A program made the translations under genes and the position numbers. Positions 22,080 to 33,599 of a stretch of 64,000 bases of DNA are shown here, piece after piece (the first letter of the stretch is position 1; each line of letters starts with the position of its first letter). Origin of the DNA: Sepiola atlantica. Its lineage: Eukaryota > Mollusca > Cephalopoda > Sepiida > Sepiolidae. The notes below the pieces were generated by a model. The model searched no databases and was not told the DNA's origin. It saw nothing but the letters and a program-made list of their open reading frames with translations. The stretch lies in contig OY744517.1 of NCBI GenBank assembly GCA_963556195.1, positions 82,934,214-82,998,213 on the forward strand, in the 5' to 3' direction.

Positions 22080-23311
22080 GAGAAAGAAGAGAATTTTAAA
22101 AAGACGGCAGAGAAACGCGCAGAGAACGTTTTCGCATTGTTCCAGGAAGTCGTTGACGTTTTAATTCAGCAACGCTTAATCTCCGTTGTCGCGTTCCGCA
22201 TTATCTCTTCTCTAGTCTAAAAACGGGAACCTTTCAGTGGCGTCTTCAATTTTCGAAACAACCACAAGTCGCAAGGAGCCATGTCTGGAGAGCAGGGAGG
22301 TTAGTGAACGACTGGAATTCCATGTTTGGCCAAGAAATGTTGGATCAATTGGGATGAATGTGCGGGGGCGTTGTCATGATGCAGTTGCCAGTTTTTCGCC
22401 GTCCACATGTCTGGTAATTTACGCCAAACTGCGTCACGGAGACGCCGGAGAACATCTTGATAGTACTCCTTTGTCACTGTTTGTACTTCTGGTGCATATT
22501 TGTGATTCACAATTCCACGGATATCAAAGAAGACGATCAGCATCACCTTGATTTTGCTTCGCACCTGTCGCGCTTTTTTTGGCCTTGGAGACTCGGGATG
22601 CTTCCATTGCGACGACTGTCTTTTTGTTTGTGGGTTGTACCCATACACCCATGACTCATCTCAAGTTATGACGGTGTTCAGAAACCCAGGATCAGTGTTG
22701 GCGGTTTCCAGAAGGTCCTGTGCAACTTGAAAACGGAGGTCCTTTTGTTCCTGTGACAACAACTTGGGCACAAATTTCGCAGCCACTCTGTGCATGTTCA
22801 AACCATAACGCAAAATTGCATGTGCAGAATCTTTACTCATTCCAACCTCTTGGGCGATCTCCTACACGGTTGAACGATGATCTTCCATCACCAAATTTCG
22901 TACCCTCTCAACAACTGCACTCTGAGCAGTTTGGGGCCTGCCAGAATGCTGGCCACTTTCTGCTGATGTGCGGCCATTTTTGAATCGGTTGAACCACTCC
23001 TTAATTTGTGTGATACCCATCACATCTTCTCCAAACACCTGTTGAATCTTACGAATTGTTTTGTTTGGAGAAATTTGATGCAGTAAAGGCTCAACACGTT
23101 CAGTCATCTTGAGAGAATTGGTAATCCGACGATCACGTTGTTTAGCATCTCACTCAGCTACCGACAGGCAGCGACTAACGCGCAGAAAGGCGGTGATAAA
23201 ATTCACACATGTGCATTAAGTGTCTTCCTTCACTGTGTAGAGTGGCGCCGCCCTATCGTCTCTATTTTGCATGGAAAAAATAAAGGTCAGATACTTTTTA
23301 GACAGACCTCG
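22080..23311 (-). pseudogene. Mariner-family transposase, broken
   Basis: On the minus strand from 23107: MTERVEPLLHQ, then a helix-turn-helix part (GITQIKEWFNRFKNGR), an EIAQEVGMSKDSAHAIL block, and the catalytic core. The three acidic positions of the mariner D..D34D triad are visible: T-stop-DESW at 22655, HHDNAPAH at about 22385 and SPDMAPCDLWLF at about 22270. In-frame stops replace Q in RSTV-stop-EIAQEVG (22862), a residue just before DESW, and Q in VVH-stop-PP (22301). The C-terminal REEIMRNATTEIK block follows at about 22200. The 5' end carries a terminal-repeat-like cgaggtctgtctaaaaagta ending beside a TA at 23312. The matching far end was not found, so it is truncated near 22080. 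Confidence 0.88.
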
Positions 23312-23460
23312 TAAATATAAAAAAAAAAATTATTCTAAATTTAGCAACCACTTGCCCCCAAAAATATTTAGGCTTAACTAAGTAAAGGTGACAGTAACAT
23401 ACTTCAATGAAAAAAATAAACGATACGAACTGAAGTGTTTCATTTTTAAATTTTTTTATT

Positions 23461-23506
23461 CTTACCCTAACCCTACCCGTACCCTAACCCTACCCTAACC
23501 CTTGTG
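23461..23506 (+). repeat. Short interstitial telomere-like tract
   Basis: About seven CCCTAA-type units with variants (ccctacccgtaccctaaccc). No inverted repeats were seen at its sides, unlike 31173-31549 and 47648-48066. Confidence 0.85.
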
Positions 23507-23657
23507 TAGTACTTTATTCGACTTTCTCCGGAAAATCGGAACAGCTTGCGTCACGAATGAAAATTTCTGGTTACCTATTCCTAAAATGCACACCAGAACA
23601 TAACCACCCACCCCCAATTCACCAGAAAAAAATGTATTCTAAATATTCTTTCTGCAC

Positions 23658-24870
23658 TTTATTCACCATTCATTCCATAATAAAATAATATAAAAATATA
23701 AGCTTCGTTAACTCACACCTACCTCCATCCAGCTCAATTTTATTCACCATTCATTCCATAATAAAATAATATAAAAATATAAGCTTCGTTAACTCACACC
23801 TACCTCCATCCAGCTCAATTTTATTCACCATTCATTCCATAATAAAATAATATAAAAATATAAGCTTCGTTAACTCACACCTACCTCCATCCAGCTCAAT
23901 TTTATTCACCATTCATTCCATAATAAAATAATATAAAAATATAAGTTTCGTTAACTCACACCTACCTCCATCCAGCTCAATTTTATTCACCATTCATTCC
24001 ATAATAAAATAATATAAAAATATAAGCTTCGTTAACTCACACCTACCTCCATCCAGCTCAATTTTATTCACCATTCATTCCATAATAAAATAATATAAAA
24101 ATATAAGCTTCGTTAACTCACACCTACCTCCATCCAGCTCAATTTTATTCACCATTCATTCCATAATAAAATAATATAAAAATATAAGTTTCGTTAACTC
24201 ACACCTACCTCCATCCAGCTCAATTTTATTCACCATTCATTCCATAATAAAATAATATAAAAATATAAGCTTCGTTAACTCACACCTACCTCCATCCAGC
24301 TCAATTTTATTCACCATTCATTCCATAATAAAATAATATAAAAATATAAGCTTCGTTAACTCACACCTACCTCCATCCAGCTCAATTTTATTCACCATTC
24401 ATTCCATAATAAAATAATATAAAAATATAAGTTTCGTTAACTCACACCTACCTCCATCCAGCTCAATTTTATTCACCATTCATTCCATAATAAAATAATA
24501 TAAAAATATAAGCTTCGTTAACTCACACCTACCTCCATCCAGCTCAATTTTATTCACCATTCATTCCATAATAAAATAATATAAAAATATAAGCTTCGTT
24601 AACTCACACCTACCTCCATCCAGCTCAATTTTATTCACCATTCATTCCATAATAAAATAATATAAAAATATAAGCTTCGTTAACTCACACCTACCTCCAT
24701 CCAGCTCAATTTTATTCACCATTCATTCCATAATAAAATAATATAAAAATATAAGTTTCGTTAACTCACACTTACCTCCATCCAGCTCAATTTTATTCAC
24801 CATTCATTCCATAATAAAATAATATAAAAATATAAGTTTCGTTAACTCACACCTACCTCCATCCAGCTCA
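23658..24870. repeat. 81-bp tandem satellite, about 15 copies
   Basis: Unit begins tattcaccattcattccata and ends cctccatccagctcaattt. Copies differ mainly by one site (aagcttcg or aagtttcg), which alternates irregularly along the array, and by cacacctacc/cacacttacc near the end. Such high identity means recent amplification or homogenisation. Confidence 0.95.
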
Positions 24871-26445
24871 ACTTTTGATTTCCCTAGAATATTGAAAAAA
24901 CATTGGTTCCGCGACTCCATATTACCGCCAAATGGCCCGGAAGTGTGTGCTCAATTTACGTTTAATTTACATTAAATGTTAAAAGCTAAAATATTTTTCT
25001 TTTTTTTAATTACTTTATTGCAAATATTTTTTAAGGCAGTTTTTGGCCACACGGACTTAGGGTTACTGGTATGTCCAGGCCGACAGCAACAAATCCGCAT
25101 CATTTTTTATCCTTGCATATGCATTTCTGACCTATTTGCATTAAAATTATTAATATTTAATAGAATTTATGAGCCTTATTTCTGGCAGGGGGTGATGTTT
25201 TTGACAACAATTTAAATCCTATTTTATTCACCTACATAGCTTACAGTGGTTTAAGTGATAATCTATTTTTTTTGTTAAAGTTAAATTATTCTTTAATATC
25301 CCCCACTCCGGGAAACACCGGGATACAGGCTCTGCTAGTATATATATTAAACTAAACGAAAAAGTCATTAAAAACATAACATACAGGCATATATCTTCTG
25401 TTAATACTAATAAAAGAATTAGATTCATCATTTACTATAAAAAAATTCACACCCTCTAACCTAATAATTAACAATAACACCTCTCAAGCAAAAAAAAAAA
25501 AAACTAGTAGAAAGAACAAACTAATGTAATTTATCAGTTTTAGTACCCTTGGAAGAACGTATCTCCTCCAAGAATAAAACTAACTGTTACATCTGCCACA
25601 CTTCTACTACTCTTTCCTGAAGGCTCTCCTTACATCTATCCGACTCAAGTTCAATCTGCCAGCATTTGAAGCAACACAACTCCCCCATTCGCAATTCTGA
25701 CAACTGTTAGTTAGTAACACGAAAATTCTACACCACGACTCAAATGTAAAAAGACATAAAGATCACATAAAGATCACACGTCCCGCAATAAACAACGTTA
25801 ATTATGAATCCAGTCAAAATATTTTAAAGTGCCTAGGCTAAAATATTTTAAAAAAACTCTACGTTTAACCCTTTTGAAATATCGTAAATTGTAAATTTGA
25901 AATATTGTAAAATTATAAATATTGTAAATTTTAATCAACCACGCGCTTAACACGTGATCACATTTCAAGTACGGAATCTCATCGCATATTGGTTATTTGA
26001 AAACGTTATCAATTTACCGCGCAGCTCGAACTCAGTAGTCATTAATATGCAAGTCCAACCCTTCGCCTGAAGACCATTGAGAGAAGTTAATCGAAAGTAC
26101 TCGCAAACAAAAATGGAACAAAACACCCACGGAGCCTACATCCGACAATTAGACAGGAATACAAGAAGGATTATCCGAAAGATCGAGAAGATAAAAAAAA
26201 AATTGATGAGACAAAAACATTCTGTGATATACAACAACGTATGTCTAAAAAATTTTTTTAAATACTCGAGGCTATCTTTATTAAACCCCAGCAACCTACA
26301 ATTAATAACATTATGTATGAAACTAGTAATATTTTAGAAATTTTAATGTAATACAATTCATCCTATGATGCTAAATCTGGCGTCCTGGAATTTAGATTGT
26401 TAACGTCTCTCCTGGATTTGCACTGTTAGTTCTTTTGATGTCTAA
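24871..26445. other. Intron sequence, no gene recognised
   Basis: Frames at 24976-25215 and 26077-26337 are short, lack domains and have no splice support. A dispersed-element end (ctccgggaaacaccgggata ... ctgctag) is at 25305-25340. Confidence 0.4.
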
Positions 26446-26448
26446 CCG

Positions 26449-26521
26449 GCTTCACGTGCGTGTTCTCGGCTACTCTTTGACATTGAATTTCAAACAGCAG
26501 TCGAGAACGCGCACGTGAAGT
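26449..26521. repeat. GC-rich imperfect palindrome
   Basis: ggcttcacgtgcgtgttctc (26451) and gagaacgcgcacgtgaagtc (26502) are inverted copies with about three mismatches, separated by about 30 bases. It could form a 22-bp hairpin. It may be the end of a foldback element. Confidence 0.7.
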
Positions 26522-27000
26522 CGCTGTTTTGTTCATTTGTTTTTGTCACCTGAAGATAATTCGACGAAGAATCGACAACATATGAAACATATATTATCTT
26601 TTTTGATTTTGACACAAAAAAGATCATTAGAAAAATTAAAAAGTTAAATAGGTATAATCAAGCAGAGAAATCTGTTATGTTTAACAATGTTTGCTTATAT
26701 ATATATATATATATATAAAGAAAGAAGAGTGATAAACATGTACGAATGTCCAGATTTATTTCCAACTTCGATTGTTCAATGCAAGGTATATTCTGTAATA
26801 AAATTATGTTTATTATTCTTTCCTTAAGCCAAGGCTTTTCAAAGATCGAAATCTTATCATCAGAGGAGTTATACAGATAGATAAGTTGGCAGTGGAAAAG
26901 CCAAAATTCAACATTTGAAAAAATATTAAGAAATGGAGAGTGAAAAAAAGTTCGTGTAGATCACTATTCGCTGCTCGTTGTAAATACCCGCCGACTTGGC
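26522..27000. other. Intron sequence; (AT)n at 26697-26717
   Basis: Includes the + strand CTGAAGA motif noted at 26543-26590. No gene seen. Confidence 0.4.
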
Positions 27001-27009
27001 ATTTACAAA

Positions 27010-27235
27010 GTTAAATTCCTTCTTAATCCCAGCTAATTTGTAGTGGCCAACGGGAAACGCTCTTTACTGCGAATCAGTGGTGATTTGTGATCGGAGTTCG
27101 AGCCCGCCGTCCGTCGCAAATTAACTTCCTGCACTGAAGATTACATAAGCTTGAAACATCGATGTCTGTAGGTAATAAATAATTAATATCTATTTATATA
27201 TATATATATATTTATATATACCTAACTTTATATAT
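27010..27235 (+). mobile_element. SINE-like repeat; inverted partial copy at 60690-60800
   Basis: Has a B-box-like ggagttcgagcccg (27095) and shares tcctgcactgaagatt, gaaacatcgatgtctgtagg and taataaat with the minus strand of 60690-60800. Both copies pass into (AT)n on the 3' side. The tail holds the hammerhead-like motif. Confidence 0.6.
27128..27172 (+). ncRNA. Hammerhead-ribozyme-like motif, copy 1
   Basis: Stem I 5' strand cctgca (27128-27133), core ctgaaga (27134-27140), stem II region 27141-27152, core gaaa (27153-27156), stem III catcgatg (27157-27164, self-complementary), uc (27165-27166) and stem I 3' strand tgtagg (27167-27172). Stem I pairs fully with one G-U. The CUGANGA...GAAA...UH core and the GUC cleavage triplet are intact. 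The weak point is stem II, which lacks the usual closing G-C pair. Known hammerheads occur in Penelope-like elements and short retroposons; activity here is an inference. Confidence 0.4.
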
Positions 27236-28990
27236 AGAGAGATATAATTACAAATTAACAACGCAGCACAAGGATTTATTAAACTTAAAATTTAAAATAT
27301 TCGTGAAGATTAATATTATCACCTCTGTTGTAAACGCTAATGCCAGTGTATATATTACAACATTGGACACTAGATAATAGTTAAAAACGAGTTAAAATAA
27401 GCATCGATTTTGGCCCAGTATGGACATACAGACAAAATTTCTCCTTATGCATATTTATAATAGACTAGCAGGACCCCATGGAAATTCCACGGTGATTTCT
27501 ACATCAATTTGTATAATTTACTGCTAATAATACTATTCTTTTTGAAATGATAAATGTCTGTCAGGGTCAATACTATTGAAACAAATAACTCTTTATTCTT
27601 CCGTAAAAATAATTATCATTGTCAGCTAAATATTCTTTAATTAGCAGGACTCGTTGCCCGGCGCTGCCCGGGAGTAATATAAAAGAATAAATTAAACAGC
27701 CGACAGAACGCAAATAGGTCACATCTGGAACAAAAATAGTTTTCTTAAAGATGTCTACTATACAAATAAGCAAACATATGGTTTAGTTTAGCCAAAGTCG
27801 GTTATTTCACGGTGCCGGTTCAAATTCTGTAGAAGCACTGGTTGTTTTGTTTTGATCTGTTTTTTTGTTTTTGCGGGTTCAAAAAATGTAAAAGCACTGT
27901 TTTTATTAAGTTTTGTTCGATAAGCACACATTTTGGGCCATTTTATTTTGAAGAAAATGTAAATGAAGATCTATTTCTGCCTAATCTGAAAGAAATGTTT
28001 ATTTAAGTTATTGTGCTCTACGCTTCATCTAATCCGTCCATCTAGACTGATGCAATTTTCATTTCTGCCTAAATCCAGTGACCGTATTTATTAAGTTGGA
28101 TTTTCCCCACATTAGTAACCGACCTTCTGTCTAATGCTGCCCTCGTTTGGAAAAAACTAAATAGGAACAGTAAAAAAGAAACTGTAAAAAAAACAAAAAA
28201 ACGGCACAACACAAATCTCATTTGTTTTGTTTTTTTACATTTTGTTGCCCTCTTCGTTCGTACACAGTTCTTAAGGAAGGATTATTATCCACGTCTCAGG
28301 AACCTCGTATTGTGCTTTGCGACAGGTAAGAAAATTAATAATCCAGTTGTAACCGGTTCTTTCTCGACAACATAATCATATAAACAAAAATAACATCAAA
28401 AATAGGAATATGTCTTTACGGGGCTTTTCTCATAAAAAAAGTAAAATGTAATAAAATGTAAAAAGAAAATAAACTAATCTCTTGAATGTGTAATAAATCG
28501 TTCGTTTATGAAAGTATTATTTTGGTGTAAATCATTTATGTACGGTTTTAGCGTCGTAAAGGTGAAAAGAAATTGTGTGTTTTGGCGATGGATTTGATTC
28601 GAAAGTGCGTAATATATATTATGTTGTGAAGTGTGTATTGAATGTTATTAATGAAACGATTTATTTATTGGAGAAAGTTGTTAAGGAATGTATGTAAATG
28701 GCTAACCTTGGGCAAAGCATGACACGGTCGGGATGAAATGTGTCTCATGCCTATGTAAGATGATCGCTAATTGGATGTTTTAAAAATTCTAAAGCGGTGA
28801 CAGGATTGCATTTCTTCGTGAAATAATCGAATAGCGGTGTTTGAGGAGTGTAAGAGTTAATAATTGATAGAGAGAAATTAGCGTTCTACCCTCTCTTAGG
28901 AGCATGCAGTTAGGAGAATTAGTCGTATGGGATAAATAATAGCAATTAATGTTATATGTTAAAAATATGTGTAAGTTGCTGGAAACACGG
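27236..28990. other. Intron sequence with dispersed-element ends
   Basis: ctagcaggaccccatggaaa (27472) and ttagcaggactcgttgcccg (27641) belong to the short terminal family noted at 15060-15505. The block gtgatttctacatcaattt, gtataatttactg at about 27493-27530 recurs at 52890-52920. No gene recognised in the rest. Confidence 0.45.
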
Positions 28991-29099
28991 TCGAGGTATG
29001 TTAGTGTTGATTTTCGATGTGTTTGATGCGTTAGTTTTCTTGCCTACTCAACTGATTTGGAAGGGGGAAAATCAACTCTATTTTATATATATACAATAG

Positions 29100-29470
29100 A
29101 AGAAATAAAACAAATAACTTTATTTATTTATTTATTTAAAATTTTAGCAGTTTAATTCGTTTTAAAACAATAAATATTCTATCTTCTTACCGTAAAAATA
29201 ATTGTCAGCTAAATATTGTTCTAATTGATAAAACGAATTTAACTTTTTGAAATGTATTTATTTAAAAAGATATTGTTTTAGCCGACGAGACGACATAATT
29301 TGATATTGAAACAATTCATTTTAAAATGGGTAAAGTCGGAATTTTTTTTTTACCATAGCGACATCAGATTAATCATGAATCACCATCTTTGCTGTTCGGA
29401 CGATCTCATTTTTATTAAATGTGTGTGAAAGGTGATAATATACATATGAACACGAAATGCCTTAGCGTAT
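29100..29470 (+). repeat. Dispersed repeat; source unit of the 53-kb satellite
   Basis: Matches 53035-53350 (tttatttatttattcaaaat-like, cttaccgtaaaaataattgtc, gtcagctaaatattc, gggtaaagtcggaatt, tagcgacatcag). Its end holds a single gtgaaaggtgataatataca, tatgaacacgaaatgcc, whereas the 53-kb copy expands exactly this motif about 77 times. Confidence 0.8.
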
Positions 29471-29489
29471 TATAAAAAAAGGATCCAAA

Positions 29490-29995
29490 CTTTCTGGAAA
29501 ACCATCTGGGCTGGTGCATCATCTACTAGTCTCTCCCTCCTTGACAAGGTCCAAAAAAGAGTCGCCAACCAAATAGGTCCCTCACTGTCAACCAAGCTCC
29601 AGTCCCTGTCCCATCGCCGCAATGTAGCATCCTTGTGCTTGTTTTACAAATACTTCAATGGATTATGCTCCGATGAACTGGCTACTCTGGTGCCCCCTCG
29701 ACGTAAATTCACTAGACCAACTCGACAATCAACTAAATCCCATCCATTCACTGTGGAGGTCCCCAGATGCCGGAGAGCTTTCTACTCCAATAGCTTTTTT
29801 TATTCGTGCTGCTGGCCTCTGGAACTCCCTCCCTGCCCCCTGTTTTCCCGACGGTACTGACATGCAGAAATTTACAACTAATGTAAACAGACATCTCGCT
29901 GCGCAGCTCCAAATTTAGGTTGACCCCCCCCCCCCCCCAAACCTTCTCCCTTTTTTCTCAGTAGCCCCTTACGTCTACAGTGGCGTCTTGCCTTG
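29490..29995 (+). pseudogene. LINE 3' end, copy of the 17660-18440 family
   Basis: Reads IWAGASSTS, SLLDKVQKRVANQIG and LQSLSHRRNVASLCLFYKYF, then changes frame after TRPTRQSTKSHPFTVEVP and continues AFFIRAAGLWNSLPAPCFPD. Followed by a poly-C run and the conserved 3' UTR (agccccttacgtctacagtg). 5'-truncated; no catalytic domain. Confidence 0.85.
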
Positions 29996-30277
29996 TTTAT
30001 TCTTATGCGCATATTTAATGTTAAATATTACTTGGTAATTATATACCTTTCACAACGTAAATTCACTAGACCAACTCGACAATCAGCTAAATCCTATCCA
30101 TTCACTGTGGAGGTCCCCAGATGCCGGAGAGCTTTCTACTCCAATAGCTTTTTTTATTCGTGCGGCTGGCCTCTGGAACTCCCTCCCTGCCCCTGTTTCC
30201 CCGACAGTACTGACATGCAGAAATTTAAAACTAATGTAAACAGATATGTCGCTGCGCAGCTCAAAATTTAGGTTGAC

Positions 30278-30310
<33 letters not shown>

Positions 30311-30395
30311 TTCTCCCTTTTCTTTCTTCTCAGTAGCCCCTTACATCTACAGTGGCGTCCTGTCTTGTTTGGGGTGAACTATGTTAAAAAAAAAA
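29996..30395 (+). pseudogene. Second LINE 3' end with a chimeric 5' junction
   Basis: Begins with tgcgcatatttaatgttaaa and ttatatacctttcacaac, sequence unrelated to the LINE, then joins its coding end at the codons for RKFTRPTRQSAKS. The same foreign leader is joined at the same point at 37142-37200. Ends in poly-C, the UTR and a poly-A-like run. Confidence 0.8.
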
Positions 30396-31164
30396 ATTTA
30401 AAAAAAAATCTGTAATATTTTTTTTTCTGAAGAGGAAATATTTATTATCCATTTTTTTTTTAATTTAAATTTTTTATTATCCCTTTTTTTTCCTGTTTTT
30501 ATTTTCTACTTAGACTAATTTTTATCCTTTTTTTTTTAAAATTATAATTTTTTATTTTCCTCTGAGACTTTGTGTTTCTATCCTGAATATTAGCCACAAT
30601 GATTTTGCTCGTTTGTTGAAGGAAAGTAGTGAAGTAAGGCGTGTTTAGATGATGTTTCATGTGAGTTGTACAAGTTGTATTGTGTAAGCAAGTGCGTAGA
30701 TGTTTACATTTCTGGAATGGAGGAGTTTCCATAGTTACAACTGATGAAATTCTAATGTGCCTTTCTATTTATTGGCAAAAACAAATATGCTCAGATAAGT
30801 TGCAAATTGATCTCTGCTGTTTTTGATTCGACAGTAAATGTTTATGATCTTCTTTCGTTCTTTGTCTTTTTATCATCAACTGTATCTCGCTATTTCCATT
30901 CTGTGTTAGTTGTAAAACTTGTTCTTATTTGATGAAGATACAAGTAGTGAAATGGTTATCAGTTTGGATTGTGAAATTTGCAAATCAAATTCAAGGTAAC
31001 TTGAGGATGTCCGGTTCTCTTTATGCAAGTATGTAAGTTGCTGATGACACGAAAGAAAACCCCAAAAACGTTTAAATCAGAGTGATTTTAATAACGTTGG
31101 GCTTATGGTACTGTGAACGTAGGGAGGAAGGCATTAAAAAATAACAACAACAAAAGGTTTGTAT
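30396..31164. other. T-rich then unique sequence, no gene recognised
   Basis: 30400-30540 is T/A low complexity following the LINE tail. The rest shows no exon or element. Confidence 0.4.
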
Positions 31165-31172
31165 AGAAAATT

Positions 31173-31323
31173 GGTGCTTGTATAATAAAAAGCCGAAAAA
31201 CATTTTTTTTTGTCTTTTAGTGTTGGAGAGGTAAATAAGGGGCAGGTAACTCTTCACAACAGCTCTAGCTTTCGAACAATATTTTTCTAACCCTAACCCT
31301 AAACCTAACCTTAAACCTAAACC

Positions 31324-31362
<39 letters not shown>

Positions 31363-31549
31363 TTTATGTTTAATCGACGTTCTCCTTGCACAGTAGCCAC
31401 ATGTGCAACACCAATTAAAGCCATCAGTTTTGATTACTGGAAAATCGTGTTTAAAATTCGTTGTAAGAGTTACCTGCCCCTTATTTACCTCTCCAACACT
31501 AAAAGACAAAAAAAACCCTTTTTTTTCGGCTTTTTATTATACAAGCACC
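31173..31549. mobile_element. Foldback/TIR element enclosing a telomere-like tract, 8-bp TSD
   Basis: Inverted arms of about 88 bp, left 31173-31260 (ggtgcttgtataataaaaag ... ggggcaggtaactcttc) and right 31460-31549 (gagttacctgccccttattt ... tataatacaagcacc-type end). Between them is a CCCTAA-type array (31288-31362, with AAACCC variants) and about 95 bp of unique sequence. The direct repeat agaaaatt lies immediately outside both arms (31165-31172 and 31550-31557), an 8-bp target duplication as made by hAT-type transposases. Non-autonomous: no frame of note inside. Confidence 0.8.
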
Positions 31550-31557
31550 AGAAAATT

Positions 31558-32372
31558 TAGTAAAAATAAATTTTGTATAAAATATGGAAAATATATAGGT
31601 TATCTCCCCTTGGTTGAAATGTTAGCTACAAGTGGTTGGGGGTACACAGGACCAAGGTTAAGGTGCAAACTTTCAAAGAAGCACCAGCAGTAGAACCATG
31701 TTGGACACTGAGAGAAGCAGATGGCACCTGTAACTGCAAGGCATCTCGTTGTCTCCATGAAAAGACTGCCCTGAATTAATACACAGATAAATACGTTATA
31801 TACAATTTCAGATTTTGACTAACATTTGTCTATTCAGTTACTTTGACACAACCACGAAAACAAATTTCTTTAGAAACTCTCTTCCTATTTTTCATTGTTT
31901 CTACAAATCAGTTAAGTGTTTGTTCCTTTAAATGACTAATCGGATGGTTGTACCCTCCCCACCTTCCGTAAAAAATACTTAAAATACTGGAGGGAAAATG
32001 TTTTATTAGTAAAATACTAGTCCTTTGACTCGCCCAGGGTTAGGGTTAGTCATTTTTTACTTCATAAATCTTTGTTGATTTTGAAAATGCTATTGTTTGT
32101 TTATAAAACTTAGAAAGATCGTATTTCTCGCAGTACATTTTATTAATATGAATGACATCTGTAATATTCTGGGTATATTGGGTTGATGTAATGGTCTCTT
32201 AAAAAATCAATTTTTATTTATAAAATTTGAATATAATCTTAGGGTTCAGATGTTACTCTTTCAACGAAGCCAGTTCCAATCGGTTTTTATAATAAGGAAC
32301 TAAAAATCAGGAGAAAAGTAATTGGAAAGAGTGTCTGTGGGGAGGGGGCAGACAAACTTTCTTTGGTGAAAC
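31558..32372. other. Intron sequence, no gene recognised
   Basis: Contains one short gggttagggttag at 32037-32049. No exon seen. Confidence 0.4.
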
Positions 32373-32380
32373 CACTAAAG

Positions 32381-32978
32381 CAGGGGCGGGCAACCTTTTC
32401 AGAGTGAGGACCAGATGAGACTTTTTGAAGGAGATCGCTGGCCGAAGTGAAAAACGAAATCTCAGAATTACTATATTTTGTTTACATGAATAAATTGTAC
32501 AAAAATTGCATTGAACACTTTACAAATCTAATATTTTTTCTCAGGAGACTTCTGTATGTGATGTTATAAAAAGCGCCGACGAAGAGCCATTTTGGAATCA
32601 TAAAAAATAGTGACGGGGGAAGTAGCAAGTTGATCAAGCATTCGTTTTGACACACTTCACATAAGTTCTATGTTTCATGCCCTTTCCTCGTCTCTCGTTT
32701 CCTCTTTGCCTCTCTCTTTCTCTTTTTCTATTTTTATCTCTGGCCAAGGATTTAAAATTAATAGTTAAAGAAAAATGAAATATACATGCATCATCGCTCG
32801 CTGATATTTATACATTTTTATCCCACTGTAAATCTTAATTGAAACCTACTTTTACGTCTATGTCACAAAATGATATGAGTTTTACTGGGAGGTCCGCGGG
32901 CCGGATTGCAATAATAAAGCATAGCAGGGTGGCGGGCCGGACGCTAAGCCTTCGTGGGCCGGAAGTTGCCCACCCCTG
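32381..32978. mobile_element. Non-autonomous hAT-type element, 598 bp, 8-bp TSD
   Basis: Ends caggggcgggcaacctt and aagttgcccacccctg are terminal inverted repeats. The 8-bp cactaaag flanks it exactly on both sides (32373-32380 and 32979-32986). The arms rich in ggcgggccgg and gcgggccggat match the element at 51463-51882 in inverse orientation. That one keeps a transposase C-terminus; this one does not. Confidence 0.92.
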
Positions 32979-33247
32979 CACTAAAGTCATCTAACCCATA
33001 TCTATCCACCTTTCTACATTCGTTTCAAAGAAAACTTTAAATTATTTAAAGTAAAAGTTCAAGCAGTGCATAACTAACCCACTAATATGTAAGTTTCAAA
33101 GAAAGTAGACAACTGCCATCTATGCTACTTATAAGAGTTTACAATTGATGAGTGATGAAAGGTGGAGAGACAAAAAAAACAGCACATATCAGCCAAATAG
33201 CAGAGGAAAATGGAGGATATTCAGCTTGAGCATTGTTTTATAAAATA

Positions 33248-33425
33248 ATCAATAGGTGTGTGTGGTGGATAACAACACGGACTGACAACCTGGATATGCC
33301 AAGTTCAAATCCAGTTATTTCCATAGTACGACTTTCACTTATGGATGTTGGCAACCTTCATGTGGTCCTTGCCAATGCCAACAACAGAATCAACTACTAT
33401 GCTGATTCATACGAATTTAATTTAT
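33248..33425 (+). mobile_element. tRNA-headed SINE
   Basis: Head gtggtggataacaacacgga and B-box-like aagttcaaatccagtt, then gactttcacttatggatgtt, ggcaaccttcatgtgg and a 3' end cgaatttaatttatttt. Same family as 42530-42708. Confidence 0.75.
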
Positions 33426-33599
33426 TTTTTATGAATACTTGGGAAAAATTTAATACGCAAAATATCGCTTCAATCAATTATTAGGGAATTGGTCCTGTCA
33501 CTATAGAAATAACAAGACTTATAACAAAGATGGAATTGTAGGAAAATTATAGATATATTTTAATCAAAGTTTTATCAAACATACTTTCTGGGGCGTCCA

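Noticed and set aside
23461..23506. Chromosome-end or fusion point from the telomere-like tracts
   Set aside because: All tracts are short and internal, two lie inside transposable elements and one is part of a longer satellite unit.
23658..24870. CRISPR-like array
   Set aside because: The units are contiguous without unique spacers, and the DNA is plainly animal; it is a satellite.
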